The translations under genes were made by a program, and so were the position numbers. A DNA stretch of 64,000 nt, taken from NCBI RefSeq assembly GCF_030733205.1, contig NZ_JASHJL010000005.1, forward strand, positions 1 to 64,000, written 5' to 3'. Each line of letters opens with the position of its first letter. Positions within the stretch are counted from its first letter, which is position 1. Below, one piece after another: positions 6,842-15,103 of the stretch. The stretch comes from Mameliella sp. MMSF_3455 (GTDB lineage Bacteria; Pseudomonadota; Alphaproteobacteria; Rhodobacterales; Rhodobacteraceae). The notes below the pieces were generated by a model, which was not told the DNA's origin, did not search any database, and was given only the letters and a program-made list of their open reading frames with translations.

Positions 6842-7176
6842 CCCCGCTGGACCTGTTCAACCTGGCCCGCGAGAGCGGGCGCAACACCCCCATGTCGGAC
6901 ACGATGGAAATCCTGTACATGATCCGCGACGGAGATGTTCATCACATCGATGGCGATCTGATCACGGCCATGAACCTTCTCGCCAGCGGGGAGAGCGCGG
7001 ACTACGCGGGGGCCACGATCCATCCGCCCAGCGTTTCGACTGACGGGCGGTTCTGCCTGGTTCGCGGGCGCCTATCCTGCTTCGAAGACACGGCGCTGTC
7101 CGCCATGATCGAGGCGCAGCGCACCGCGCACCCGGTCATGTCGCTCGACAAGATGTCGGGATGGAGCGTGGCATGA
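6838..7176 (+). CDS. Hypothetical phage early protein
   Basis: 112 aa with ATGA overlaps at both ends. It has a soluble, mixed composition with MSDTMEILYMIRDGDVHHIDGDLITAMNLL in the N-terminal half. No domain is recognised. Its reality rests on operon packing and codon usage like its neighbours. Confidence 0.6.
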   Translation: MTPLDLFNLARESGRNTPMSDTMEILYMIRDGDVHHIDGDLITAMNLLASGESADYAGATIHPPSVSTDGRFCLVRGRLSCFEDTALSAMIEAQRTAHPVMSLDKMSGWSVA

Positions 7177-7274
7177 AACACAAGCCTCACCTCAAAGTCC
7201 CGCTCTGGCTGCTGATCGGCGGTGCCGTGGTCGGCGCCTGCATCTACGGCGCGATCTTCTGGTGGCTTGCATGA
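7173..7274 (+). CDS. 33-residue single-pass membrane protein
   Basis: MKHKPHLKVPLWLLIGGAVV continues into CIYGAIFWWLA: a short basic N-terminus followed by one transmembrane helix. The start overlaps the preceding stop and its stop overlaps the next start (ATGA at 7173 and 7271). It is one of two adjacent membrane miniproteins. Confidence 0.55.
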   Translation: MKHKPHLKVPLWLLIGGAVVGACIYGAIFWWLA

Positions 7275-7447
7275 GCGACCATCCTGAGATTCACGGCATA
7301 GGTGAAGTTCCGCGAGAGGTTCAGCCCGAACAGCGCCGGATGTCAAAGCCCCAGCCCTTCCGGGACTCCTCCCTTTTCTGGATTGCCGCTCTCGTCCTGT
7401 TCATCGTGTTCAATGTCGGGTCTTCAATCTTCTGGGGCGGCCAATGA
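7271..7447 (+). CDS. Small single-pass membrane protein
   Basis: 58 aa. A hydrophilic N-terminal half (MSDHPEIHGIGEVPREVQPE) precedes one C-terminal transmembrane helix (LFWIAALVLFIVFNVGSSIFW). The start at 7271 is set by the ATGA overlap; the longer frame from GTG 7262 is not needed. No family is recognised. Together with the 33-residue neighbour it may act at the inner membrane during infection. Confidence 0.6.
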   Translation: MSDHPEIHGIGEVPREVQPEQRRMSKPQPFRDSSLFWIAALVLFIVFNVGSSIFWGGQ

Positions 7448-7824
7448 TCCGCCAGCCCACCAGACTCTCCGTCGCCTACGCATGGTGGCGACAGGCGCTC
7501 GCTGACCCACGCACGCCCCGGCATGATGCGGACCCACAGTGCGGCTACTACGCCCGCCGCGCGGTCAAGAACGGCCCGCTCCTGCCCGTCAGCGTCTACC
7601 TGGACCAGGAGGTTGACCCGCAGACCGGCGAGCTGACCGCCGACGAGGTGATCCGCGGTGAACAGCTGGGGCGGCCAATCGACCCGGCACGCATCTGGAC
7701 ACACCTGAAACCGATCACCGTCGCCCGCTACGACGCGCTGGTGGCCGAGCATCGCACCAACGCCCGCATGGCGGCCACGCACGCCGCCTACGACATCACC
7801 GAAACCCCGATGAGACCCAGTTAG
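7444..7824 (+). CDS. Hypothetical phage protein
   Basis: 126 aa, soluble and rich in Arg, His and Pro (SVAYAWWRQALADPRTPRHDADPQCGYYARRAV). It overlaps the membrane protein gene by ATGA. It has no recognised domain. The protein resembles phage proteins of unknown function seen near recombination genes, but I cannot name a family. Confidence 0.6.
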   Translation: MIRQPTRLSVAYAWWRQALADPRTPRHDADPQCGYYARRAVKNGPLLPVSVYLDQEVDPQTGELTADEVIRGEQLGRPIDPARIWTHLKPITVARYDALVAEHRTNARMAATHAAYDITETPMRPS

Positions 7825-7832
7825 GAAACGTC

Positions 7833-8507
7833 ATGTTCACAGAATTGCGCAACGAAGAACGGACCCCGAAATTCGTCGTGTTCGACACGGAAACGACAGG
7901 GTTGTTTCTCTTCCGTGACAAGGAAACCGGACAGCCGGTTCCTGCCGACGATCCCCGGCAGCCCAGAATGGCATCCTTTGCCGCTATCATCTGCGATGAG
8001 GGTGGCGACGAGATTTCGAGCGTCAAATTCTTCGTGCAACCTGACGGTTGGAGTATCGACGGAACGAAGGCGTCTGAAATCAACGGGCTCACCGAATCCT
8101 ATCTCGCGGAGAACGGTGTCCCCGTGTCTGAAATCCTCGATATGCGGGACGAATGGATCAAGGCTGATCTGATCGTAACGGCCTTCAATGCCCAGTTCGA
8201 CTGCAAGATGATGCGCGCCGAATTGCGCCGGGCCGGTCGTGAAGATCACTTCGAGGCAACACGCAACATCTGCCTGATGCGTGCCCTCAGCCCTTACGGG
8301 AAGGAAGGCCTCTGCATTTCCAGGGGCTACGTCAAGTTGTCCGAGGCCTGCGAGTTCTTCTCGATCACCAACGAGAACGCTCACGATGCCATGTCGGACA
8401 CCGTTGCCTCCGCCCACATCCTCAAACGCCTGATTGCGGACAATCGCCTGCCCGAGGCGAAGGTTCATTACGCCGCTGGCTCGAAGAAGGAAAAGACCAA
8501 TGCCTGA
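7833..8507 (+). CDS. DnaQ-like 3'-5' exonuclease (DEDDh)
   Basis: 224 aa. Exo I is DTETTG (residues 18-23), Exo II lies around TAFNAQFDCKMM (Asp in a helix), and Exo III is HDAMSD (H184-D189), giving a full DEDDh set. These enzymes remove nucleotides from DNA or RNA 3' ends. In this position, just before a coiled-coil protein and RecT, it may act in phage replication or in preparing strands for annealing. It is larger than a bare domain because of an insert at about residues 28-45. Confidence 0.85.
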   Translation: MFTELRNEERTPKFVVFDTETTGLFLFRDKETGQPVPADDPRQPRMASFAAIICDEGGDEISSVKFFVQPDGWSIDGTKASEINGLTESYLAENGVPVSEILDMRDEWIKADLIVTAFNAQFDCKMMRAELRRAGREDHFEATRNICLMRALSPYGKEGLCISRGYVKLSEACEFFSITNENAHDAMSDTVASAHILKRLIADNRLPEAKVHYAAGSKKEKTNA

Positions 8508-9267
8508 CGGGAACCAGAACGAATTGCCCGGCATGGGCCACAACGCCCCGCCCGTGTTCCGCCAAGAGGTCGTGGACGCTCACGCGGCCAAGGCGTCCGA
8601 ATTTCTCGACGCCGCCGGCGAATGGCTCGAAGCCGGGGCCATCGAGACCGAAGAGCGCGCGGCCCAGCTGACCGACTTCATCACCGGACTCAAGGCGGTC
8701 AAGTCCAAGATCGAGGAAGACCGGAAGACCGACAAGAAACCGCATGACGACGCGGGAAAGGCCGTGCAGGCCGCCTACAAGCCTCTGGCCGACAAGATCG
8801 ACAAGGCCCTTGGCAAGGTGAACCCGCTGATGGGCGCGTACCTGTCCAAGGTCGAGGCGGAACAGCGCGCCGAGGCCGAGCGCAAGCGCAAGGAGGCCGA
8901 AGAGGCACAGAAGGCCGCTGAGGAGAAGGCGCGGCAGGCACAGGCGCGTCATGACGTGTCCGGCGAGTATGACGCCGAAGAGGCACAGAAGGCCGCCGAG
9001 AAGGCCCGCAAGGATGCTGACCGCGCAGCCAAGGCCCGGCCCAAGGCGTCCAGCGCCACGGGCGGCGGCCGCGCCATTTCGATGCGCACGGTCTGGACTG
9101 CCGAGTTGGCCGACATGAAGGCCGCTTTCATGCAGTTCGCCGATCACCCGGAGGTCGAGGCCCTTCTCGTCCGGCTGGCCGAGGCCAAGGCTAGGTCGCG
9201 TGACTTCGACCCGACCAAGCAGACCATTCCCGGATTCACCCTGACATCAAAGAAAGTCCCAGCATGA
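8500..9267 (+). CDS. Coiled-coil phage protein of the RecT module
   Basis: 255 aa from the ATG at 8500, overlapping the exonuclease stop. The centre (about 120-190) is a long Ala/Glu/Lys/Arg coiled coil (AEQRAEAERKRKEAEEAQKA and onward). The N-terminal 110 residues and the C-terminus (RTVWTAELADMKAAFMQFADHPEVEALLVRLAEA) are conserved-looking globular parts. It overlaps recT by ATGA. It may be a partner or accessory of the annealing protein; no enzyme motif is seen. Confidence 0.7.
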   Translation: MPDGNQNELPGMGHNAPPVFRQEVVDAHAAKASEFLDAAGEWLEAGAIETEERAAQLTDFITGLKAVKSKIEEDRKTDKKPHDDAGKAVQAAYKPLADKIDKALGKVNPLMGAYLSKVEAEQRAEAERKRKEAEEAQKAAEEKARQAQARHDVSGEYDAEEAQKAAEKARKDADRAAKARPKASSATGGGRAISMRTVWTAELADMKAAFMQFADHPEVEALLVRLAEAKARSRDFDPTKQTIPGFTLTSKKVPA

Positions 9268-10436
9268 ACACCCAGATCGCAAAAATCCCGCTGCGCCAGG
9301 TGCAGGACGTCAAGACCCTCCTGCACAACGACCAGGCGCGCCAGCAGCTCGCCGCCGTCGCCGCCAAGCACATGAGCCCCGAACGGCTGATGCGCGTGAC
9401 CGCAAACGCGATCCGCACGACGCCCAAGTTGCAGAGAGCAGACCCACTGTCATTCCTTGGGGCGCTGATGCAGTGCGCGGCTCTTGGTCTTGAACCGAAT
9501 ACGGTTCTCGGTCACGCCTACCTGATCCCATTCGACAAGAAGGAGAAGAACAAGAAGACGGGCCGCTGGGAGGTGGTCGGTACTCAGGTGCAACTGGTCA
9601 TCGGCTACAAGGGGTTCATCGACCTGGCCCGCCGCTCTGGTCACATCACCAGCATTTCCGCCGGCATCCACTATTCTGACGACGAGTTGTGGGAACACGA
9701 GGAAGGCACCGAGGCACGCCTTCGCCACCGGCCTGGCCCGCAGGAAGGCGAGAAACTGCACGCCTACGCCATCGCTAAGTTCACCGATGGGGGGCATGCC
9801 TACGTCGTTCTGCCTTGGGCAAAGGTCATGCAGATTCGTGACAACTCCGAAAACTGGAAGACCGCGGTGCGCTACGGGAAGCAGCAGGATACGCCTTGGG
9901 CAAAGCACGAGGACGCAATGGCGGCCAAAACTGCGATCCGCGCTCTGGCCAAGTTCCTGCCGCTCTCCGTCGAAATGGCCGATGCGCTCACCATCGACCA
10001 CGACCAAGGCACGCGCGTCGACTATGCGGCCTTTGCACAAAGCCCGGAAGATGGCCCGCAGGTCGAGGAAGGTGAGGAAATCGACGGCGAGGCAACCGAG
10101 GTCGAGGAAGGCTCCGACGAACAGCAGGACGCTGGCCAGCAAGAGGCGCCCGAAAAGACCAAGGACAAGCCGACCCAGAAAACCAGCAGCGAGCGCAAGC
10201 CCGAGGCCAAGGAGGAGCAGGACAAGCCGAAGGATGACGACGCTGGAATCCCGCCCGCATCGGACCCGAAGTTCGTCAAACTGTTCCAGGACATCGAAGC
10301 CGAGCTGACGGACGGCGCGCCCGCGCGCGGCATTCTCAAGTTCCATGAGGCTGCGCTTGCAGAGGTCGAGAAGGAAGACCCTGACCTGCACGGCCAGATC
10401 ATGTCCATGATCCGGGAAGCAGAGGCCAACGACTGA
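9264..10436 (+). CDS. recT: RecT single-strand annealing protein
   Basis: 390 aa. The RecT core spans about residues 20-245, with recognisable PERLMRVTANAIRTTPKLQ, LGLEPNTVLGHAYLIPF, QLVIGYKGFIDLARRSG and the K/R-rich WAKHEDAMAAKTAIRALAK. RecT binds single-stranded DNA and anneals complementary strands during phage recombination. The C-terminal 130 residues are a highly acidic, Pro/Lys-rich tail ending in a helical segment. This extension is long compared with the usual 270-330 aa and may be a protein-docking arm. The usual RecE-type exonuclease is absent nearby; the DnaQ-like enzyme may take its place. Confidence 0.9.
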   Translation: MNTQIAKIPLRQVQDVKTLLHNDQARQQLAAVAAKHMSPERLMRVTANAIRTTPKLQRADPLSFLGALMQCAALGLEPNTVLGHAYLIPFDKKEKNKKTGRWEVVGTQVQLVIGYKGFIDLARRSGHITSISAGIHYSDDELWEHEEGTEARLRHRPGPQEGEKLHAYAIAKFTDGGHAYVVLPWAKVMQIRDNSENWKTAVRYGKQQDTPWAKHEDAMAAKTAIRALAKFLPLSVEMADALTIDHDQGTRVDYAAFAQSPEDGPQVEEGEEIDGEATEVEEGSDEQQDAGQQEAPEKTKDKPTQKTSSERKPEAKEEQDKPKDDDAGIPPASDPKFVKLFQDIEAELTDGAPARGILKFHEAALAEVEKEDPDLHGQIMSMIREAEAND

Positions 10437-10978
10437 TGGCCCGCGAACCTCTCCTGCGCTGCATCTTCACCGGGACATGCCTTGAACCTGATGGGGCAAT
10501 CGCGGCAGCGGCCCTCGCCGACAAGTTCGGCGCGGGAGAGGTTGTCGCGATCGACATTGACCCGGATCGCAGCCCGCGCAGCCACAACCACCAGTTCGCC
10601 TTTGTCCATCAGGCATGGTTGAACCTGCCGGAGTCACACCACGGCCAGCCCTACGCCGCTTCCTCCGGCCACCTGCGCAAGTACGCGCTCATCAAGTGCG
10701 GCTACCACCACGCCGACATGATCGCCCTAGGCGACCCGCGGCGCGCCGAGCGTGTGGCCGTTACTCTGGCACGCCAGTCCGAGCGCGACGAGGTGTACCG
10801 GATCATCAACGTCGAGGGCGCCGTGATCTACTCGTTCACCGCCGAGACCCAGAAGATGAAGGCGATGGGCAAGACCCGGTTCCAGCAGAGCAAGCAGGAC
10901 ATCCTGGATTTTCTCGCCGACATGATCGGGGTGAAGCCAGACGAATTGGCCAAGATGGGCAGGAAGGGCACGGCATGA
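10436..10978 (+). CDS. Hypothetical phage protein, DUF1367-like pattern
   Basis: 180 aa, beginning on the last base of the recT stop. The segment HQAWLNLPESHHGQPYAASSGHLRKYALIKCGYH is reminiscent of DUF1367/NinX-like phage proteins, which have a NLPE...LRK.L.I.aG signature. The first 45 residues are unlike them. The C-terminus is helical (QSKQDILDFLADMIGVKPDELAKM). The function is unknown and the family link is tentative. Confidence 0.6.
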   Translation: MAREPLLRCIFTGTCLEPDGAIAAAALADKFGAGEVVAIDIDPDRSPRSHNHQFAFVHQAWLNLPESHHGQPYAASSGHLRKYALIKCGYHHADMIALGDPRRAERVAVTLARQSERDEVYRIINVEGAVIYSFTAETQKMKAMGKTRFQQSKQDILDFLADMIGVKPDELAKMGRKGTA

Positions 10979-11340
10979 CCAGATCTGTCCCCGAATGGAT
11001 TGGCGCCAACGACGACACATCGCCTCCGCCCCGCGTGAAAGAGCGGATCGTGCTGCGCCAGGATTACATCTGCGGTTGCGGCTGCGGCATGGAATTGGGT
11101 CGTTGCGGCGAGGCCATCGAGTTCGACCACACCAAAGCCCTCGCGAACGGTGGTGAGAACCGGGAAAGCAACCTGCGCGCGCTGCGCCGCCCCTGCCACC
11201 AGATCAAGACCCGAGCAGACGTGAGCGAGAAAAGCCGCGTCTCTCGCAAGCGCAAGGCGCGACTCGGGTTCAAGCCGAAGAAGCGCAAGATCCCATACCG
11301 GAAATTCGACAACACCCCCGTTTGGCCGAAGAGGAATTGA
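10975..11340 (+). CDS. HNH endonuclease
   Basis: 121 aa from the ATG at 10975 (ATGA overlap). It has zinc-type cysteines CGCGC (33-37), the catalytic DH (D51-H52), N66 and a C-x-H pair at 74-75 (RRPCHQIK), in the HNH order. The C-terminal 35 residues are very basic, as in DNA-binding tails. Small phage HNH proteins of this kind nick or cut DNA. Here, within the recombination block, it may help resolve or package DNA. A longer frame opening at 10615 overlaps the previous gene and is rejected. Confidence 0.8.
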   Translation: MTRSVPEWIGANDDTSPPPRVKERIVLRQDYICGCGCGMELGRCGEAIEFDHTKALANGGENRESNLRALRRPCHQIKTRADVSEKSRVSRKRKARLGFKPKKRKIPYRKFDNTPVWPKRN

Positions 11341-11345
11341 GACTC

Positions 11346-11678
11346 ATGCGTGACACATTCGACTTCCCTGACCCCCAGCCGATGCCGCCGGTGATTTGCG
11401 AAATGCTGGATGCTGGCGCACTGTTCTCCGTCAACCATAGCGCTGGCAAGGACAGCCAGGCTATGCTGATCACGCTTCGACGCATGGGAGTGGCCCGCAT
11501 GCTGGAGGCCGGGCGCCCCTTGGAGCGCCTGGACGCCGTCCTGCGCGACACGGATTTCGAGACGATCAAGGAAGAGGCCAGCCAGTCGCAAAAGCTGAAC
11601 GGCGGCACGGTGGCAGGCCACGGCACAGACCGGCTGCTGGTACGGGTCAACAAGGGCCTGCGGGAAAAGGTGACATGA
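11346..11678 (+). CDS. Shortened PAPS reductase-like (PP-loop) protein, probably an internal deletion
   Basis: 110 aa. The first 35 residues (ICEMLDAGALFSVNHSAGKD and onward) contain the PP-loop motif SAGKDS of phage PAPS-reductase/DndC-like ATP pyrophosphatases. The rest of that roughly 230-300 aa fold is missing. After LITLRRM the sequence becomes an unrelated-looking helical tail (LEAGRPLERLDAVLRDTDFE). The simplest reading is an in-frame deletion that fused the N-terminus to a C-terminal piece. It is probably non-catalytic. It is still open and overlaps the next gene by ATGA. Confidence 0.5.
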   Translation: MRDTFDFPDPQPMPPVICEMLDAGALFSVNHSAGKDSQAMLITLRRMGVARMLEAGRPLERLDAVLRDTDFETIKEEASQSQKLNGGTVAGHGTDRLLVRVNKGLREKVT

Positions 11679-12367
11679 CCCGCCCCCTCCGCGTCCTCAT
11701 AGGCTGCGAGACCTCTGGCATCGCCCGGCGCGCCTTTGCCGCGCGCGGGCATGACGTCTGGTCCTGCGACATCGAACCGGCCGAGGACGGCAGCAACCGC
11801 CACATCCGCTGCGACATAAGAGACGGCATCCTGACCGAGGGCTGGGATCTGCTGGCGGTCATGCACCCGCCCTGCACCCGGCTCTGCCGCTCTGGCCGCC
11901 GGTGGATGAGCGGCGCGGGGAAATGGACCCCGCCAAAACGCCTGCCGCAGGGCCGCAGCTGGGCCGACATGCGCGCCGAGTTTGAAACCGGCGTCGAGAT
12001 CTTCACCGCCTGCTGGGCCGCGCCGATCCCGCGCGTGGCGATCGAGAACCCGGAGATGAACGACCTGGCGCGCGATCGGATGCCCGCAGACCTGCCCACG
12101 CCGCAGATGGTGCAACCGTTCTGGTTCGGTGAACCCGCTTACAAATCCACCGGCTGGTATTTGCGCGGCCTTCCCGAACTGGTCGAGACCGACCGCCTGC
12201 CAGAGCCGGAACGCGGCACCGACGAATGGAAGGCATGGAACAGGGTTCACCGCATGCCACCCGGCCCCGAGCGCGCCCGCCTCCGCAGCCGATCCTTCCC
12301 CGGCATGATGAACGCCGCCGCTGACCAGTGGGGCGGCTACGCCCTCGCAATGGAGACCGCAGCATGA
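11675..12367 (+). CDS. C5-cytosine-methyltransferase-like phage protein
   Basis: 230 aa. The N-terminus reads like a SAM-binding Rossmann strand (VLIGCETSGIARRAFAARGHDVWSCDIEP). It is followed by MHPPC (P65-P66-C67) in the place of the catalytic PCQ/PPC loop, and by IENPEMN in the place of the ENV motif. The fold therefore resembles C5-cytosine methyltransferases without a full target-recognition domain. It could modify pyrimidines or be a divergent enzyme; substrate unknown. ATGA overlaps occur on both sides. Confidence 0.65.
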   Translation: MTRPLRVLIGCETSGIARRAFAARGHDVWSCDIEPAEDGSNRHIRCDIRDGILTEGWDLLAVMHPPCTRLCRSGRRWMSGAGKWTPPKRLPQGRSWADMRAEFETGVEIFTACWAAPIPRVAIENPEMNDLARDRMPADLPTPQMVQPFWFGEPAYKSTGWYLRGLPELVETDRLPEPERGTDEWKAWNRVHRMPPGPERARLRSRSFPGMMNAAADQWGGYALAMETAA

Positions 12368-12897
12368 CCGACCAGTCCCGCTTTCGCGAATACGTCACCA
12401 GTGGCGCATTCAAGCTGACCCTGTCCCGCAACCAGGTCTCTGCTCTTTCCATGATCGCAGAGGTCGGCGACGTGTCGTGCGGCGGGCACACGTTGGGGGC
12501 GCTGTTTCAGAAGGGCTTCGTGACGCACATCCGCAGCGACTGCGGCAAGCTGGAATACCGTCTGACAGAGGCCGGGGTTTTCGCCCTGAAACTGGTCAGG
12601 CTGGCGGACCTGGTCCAGGGCGCGCCTGATCCCGTTGCCGAAGAACTTTCCGCCCTGCGCGGGCAACTGGACAAGGCGCGCCGATACGCCCAGCAACTCG
12701 CCGCTGACGCATGGGACATGAACGCCCGCGTCCAGAAGGCCGAACAGGCCGTGGCCGAGGCGAAGGCGATGGTGCATGGCCTGCCAGCTCCGCCCAAGCC
12801 GATGGTGACCCTGAAGAACAAGCACCCTGAGCGCAGCCAGGCTCAAATGATCGCCCACCTGACCGTGGCCGAGAACTTTCTGGAGGGAGGGACATGA
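12364..12897 (+). CDS. Hypothetical phage protein with winged-helix-like N-terminus and coiled coil
   Basis: 177 aa from the ATG at 12364. Residues 18-80 (LTLSRNQVSALSMIAEVGDVSCGGHTLGALFQKGFVTHI...EYRLTEAGVFALKLV) have the helix pattern of a winged-helix DNA-binding domain. Residues 95-135 form a coiled coil. It has no known family that I can name. It overlaps both neighbours by ATGA. Confidence 0.6.
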   Translation: MTDQSRFREYVTSGAFKLTLSRNQVSALSMIAEVGDVSCGGHTLGALFQKGFVTHIRSDCGKLEYRLTEAGVFALKLVRLADLVQGAPDPVAEELSALRGQLDKARRYAQQLAADAWDMNARVQKAEQAVAEAKAMVHGLPAPPKPMVTLKNKHPERSQAQMIAHLTVAENFLEGGT

Positions 12898-13634
12898 CCG
12901 ACAAGCCCATTCTTTTCAGCGGCCCTATGGTCCGCGCCCTGCTGGACGGTCGAAAGACACAGACAAGGCGGGTGGCCAAGATCACCGCCGTCATGGGTGA
13001 CAAGGTGGGAATAACCAGCCCAAATGAAAGCCTGATCGAATTAGAGCCAGGCGAGTTTCACAAGGGTATATTCCATTACGAGAGCGTCGATGCGCTCAGC
13101 GGCCCTTGCCGCCTGCCCTACGCCATCGGAGACCGCCTCTGGGTGCGGGAAGCATGGCGCACATCACGGCACTACGACGACCTCAAACCCAGCGAAATGG
13201 GCGGTGAGGAGCCTGTGCAGTACATCGCAGATGGAGCAGTCTACGCCCATGCAGGGAGCGTCGATGACCTGTCGGGGCGGGCGCGGCCAAGTATGTTCAT
13301 GCCCCGCTGGGCCTCTCGCCTGACGCTGATCGTGACGGACGTGCGCGTGCAGCGGGTGCAGGAGATCAGCAACGAAGACGCGAAAGCGGAAGGATGCAAG
13401 GGCGACCTGTCGCGCATCCGGCAAATGGACCTGTTCGGTGCGTCGGAAGACGACAGAGAAATGATGCGACTGATGACCTGCGGTTGGCAGTTCCGCGACC
13501 TCTGGGACGGCCTGAACGCCAGGCGCGGCTACGGCTGGGACGTCAACCCGTGGGTGGCCGCCTACACGTTCAAGGTTCACCGCCAGAACATCGACCAGAT
13601 GACCGACACCCTGCAACAGATGAGGACGACATGA
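12894..13634 (+). CDS. ASCH/PUA-like phage protein
   Basis: 246 aa. The opening PILFSGPMVRALLDGRKTQTRRV is the signature of a widespread phage protein often annotated as morphogenetic or ASCH-domain. Later landmarks are YAIGDRLWVREAW and FMPRWASRLTLIVTDVRVQRVQEIS, with a C-terminal GYGWDVNPWVAAYTFKV. ASCH/PUA folds bind RNA or modified nucleotides; the phage role is unknown. It overlaps both neighbours by ATGA. Confidence 0.75.
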   Translation: MTDKPILFSGPMVRALLDGRKTQTRRVAKITAVMGDKVGITSPNESLIELEPGEFHKGIFHYESVDALSGPCRLPYAIGDRLWVREAWRTSRHYDDLKPSEMGGEEPVQYIADGAVYAHAGSVDDLSGRARPSMFMPRWASRLTLIVTDVRVQRVQEISNEDAKAEGCKGDLSRIRQMDLFGASEDDREMMRLMTCGWQFRDLWDGLNARRGYGWDVNPWVAAYTFKVHRQNIDQMTDTLQQMRTT

Positions 13635-13882
13635 GCGATCCAAAGCGAGACGCAGAGCGCTATTTCCGCGCAGCGAAACTGGTCCTCGATGGTCGCGATC
13701 CGATCAAGGACCGCGGCGAAATCATGGTCACTCTGGAGGGCACCGTGGCCGCCGTTTTGATCATGGTCATGGGCGGCGACCACAGGAAGGCCGCTGCGAT
13801 GCTGAATGAGGGGCTCACTCCAGGCGTGGAGGGCCGCATCGCGTGGGGCGCAAAGAACGCAGGGAGACACACCAATGGCTGA
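13631..13882 (+). CDS. Small hypothetical phage protein
   Basis: 83 aa from the ATG at 13631 (ATGA overlap). It is helical, with LEGTVAAVLIMVMGGDHRKAAAMLNEGL near the middle. No family is recognised. Its stop overlaps the start region of the DUF5131 gene. Confidence 0.6.
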   Translation: MSDPKRDAERYFRAAKLVLDGRDPIKDRGEIMVTLEGTVAAVLIMVMGGDHRKAAAMLNEGLTPGVEGRIAWGAKNAGRHTNG

Positions 13883-14834
13883 GAACAGCAAGATCGAATG
13901 GACGGATCACACGTTCAACCCGTGGATCGGATGCACCAAGGTCAGCCCGGCCTGTGACCACTGCTACGCCGAGGCGCAGGACAAGTTTCGAAAATGGACG
14001 CCGGATGGCTGGGGGCCGCATGGGCCCCGACGCCGCACCAGCAAGGCGAACTGGCGCAAGCCTCTGGCATGGGACCGGGCCGCCCAGAAGGATGGCGTGC
14101 GCCGTAAGGTCTTCTGCGCCAGCCTCGCGGATGTGTTCGACAACCATCGCAGCATCGCCCAGGACTGGCGGCGCGACCTCTGGCAGTTGATCGAGGACAC
14201 ACCGCACCTGGATTGGCTGCTGCTGACCAAGCGCCCGCAGAACTTCGCCAAGCTGGCCCCCGCACGCTGGATCCACGACGGCTGCCCGCCCAACGTCTGG
14301 ATCGGCACCACGGTCGAGAACCAGGCCGAGGCCAACCGCCGCATTCCGCACCTGCTGTCAATCCCCGCCCGCGTCCGGTTCCTGTCCTGCGAGCCGCTGC
14401 TGGGGCCGGTGGATTTGACGGCCTTCAAATATGGCCGTGACAATGGGTCGTTTCAGGACGCGCTACGCGGCAAGATATGGATGCCGCCCGAAGCAGTCGA
14501 CTGGCCAAAACAACCCGCACCAATTGCAGACGACCGCGAGGCCGTCGATCTCTGTCGTAAAGTTGACTGGGTCATCACCGGCGGCGAAAGCGGTCCGCAG
14601 GCGCGACCCAGCAACCCGCAATGGTTCCGCGACCTGCGCGACCAATGCGCGGCTGCTGACGCGCCGTTCCATTTCAAGCAGTGGGGAGAGTGGGCCAGCG
14701 TCTCCGAGGTCGAAGGCCCCGGCAACCACCACACCTTCCCTGATGGCCGCACCGTCCGCCGCATCGGCAAGAGCCGCGCCGGTCGCACTCTCGACGGCGA
14801 GCCGCATGATGGGATGCCGGGAGAAACCCAATGA
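13875..14834 (+). CDS. DUF5131 (phage Gp37/Gp68) family protein, radical-SAM-like
   Basis: 319 aa. The N-terminus has the family hallmark: IEWTDHTFNPWIGCTKVSPA with three cysteines at C20, C27 and C30 in a C-x6-C-x2-C pattern. KVFCASLADVFDN, LLLTKRPQNF, WIGTTVENQ, RFLSCEPLLGP and WVITGGESGP follow. The fold resembles radical SAM enzymes, and the family is sometimes annotated as a phage protein of unknown function. The substrate is unknown. It may modify a nucleoside or protein during infection (inference). Confidence 0.85.
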   Translation: MAENSKIEWTDHTFNPWIGCTKVSPACDHCYAEAQDKFRKWTPDGWGPHGPRRRTSKANWRKPLAWDRAAQKDGVRRKVFCASLADVFDNHRSIAQDWRRDLWQLIEDTPHLDWLLLTKRPQNFAKLAPARWIHDGCPPNVWIGTTVENQAEANRRIPHLLSIPARVRFLSCEPLLGPVDLTAFKYGRDNGSFQDALRGKIWMPPEAVDWPKQPAPIADDREAVDLCRKVDWVITGGESGPQARPSNPQWFRDLRDQCAAADAPFHFKQWGEWASVSEVEGPGNHHTFPDGRTVRRIGKSRAGRTLDGEPHDGMPGETQ

Positions 14835-15103
14835 GTGACGACCTGAAAGAGCGCCTTCGGATGATGCCAACTTACAGCGGCGATCCGAAAGGCCCACACT
14901 GGGTTCCAAACCTAGCCGCCGACCGTATAGAGGCCCTCGAAGCCCAGCTTGCCGATGCACTCGCCCAGGCCCGCGCAGACGGGATGCGGGAGGCGGCCAC
15001 CGTGGCGCAGGCATACGCAATGCAAGCAGGAGCGTCTGGCGCGTTCGTGGCCGGTGAAATACGCGAGCACATCCTCGCGGCTATCGAGAAGGGGGAAGGG
15101 TGA
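14831..15103 (+). CDS. Small hypothetical phage protein
   Basis: 90 aa, soluble and helical (RIEALEAQLADALAQARADG), resembling the phage Ead/Ea22-like small proteins only in composition. It overlaps the DUF5131 stop by ATGA, and the next gene starts on its last stop base. Confidence 0.55.
   Translation: MSDDLKERLRMMPTYSGDPKGPHWVPNLAADRIEALEAQLADALAQARADGMREAATVAQAYAMQAGASGAFVAGEIREHILAAIEKGEG

Noticed and set aside
10615-10974. Upstream extension of the HNH gene
   Set aside because: It overlaps the whole previous gene in another frame; the ATGA start at 10975 and the HNH domain position fit better.
9264-11678. Dnd or Ssp-type phosphorothioation system suggested by the PP-loop gene
   Set aside because: Only the first 35 residues of a PP-loop protein remain, and no DndA, B, D or E partner is nearby.
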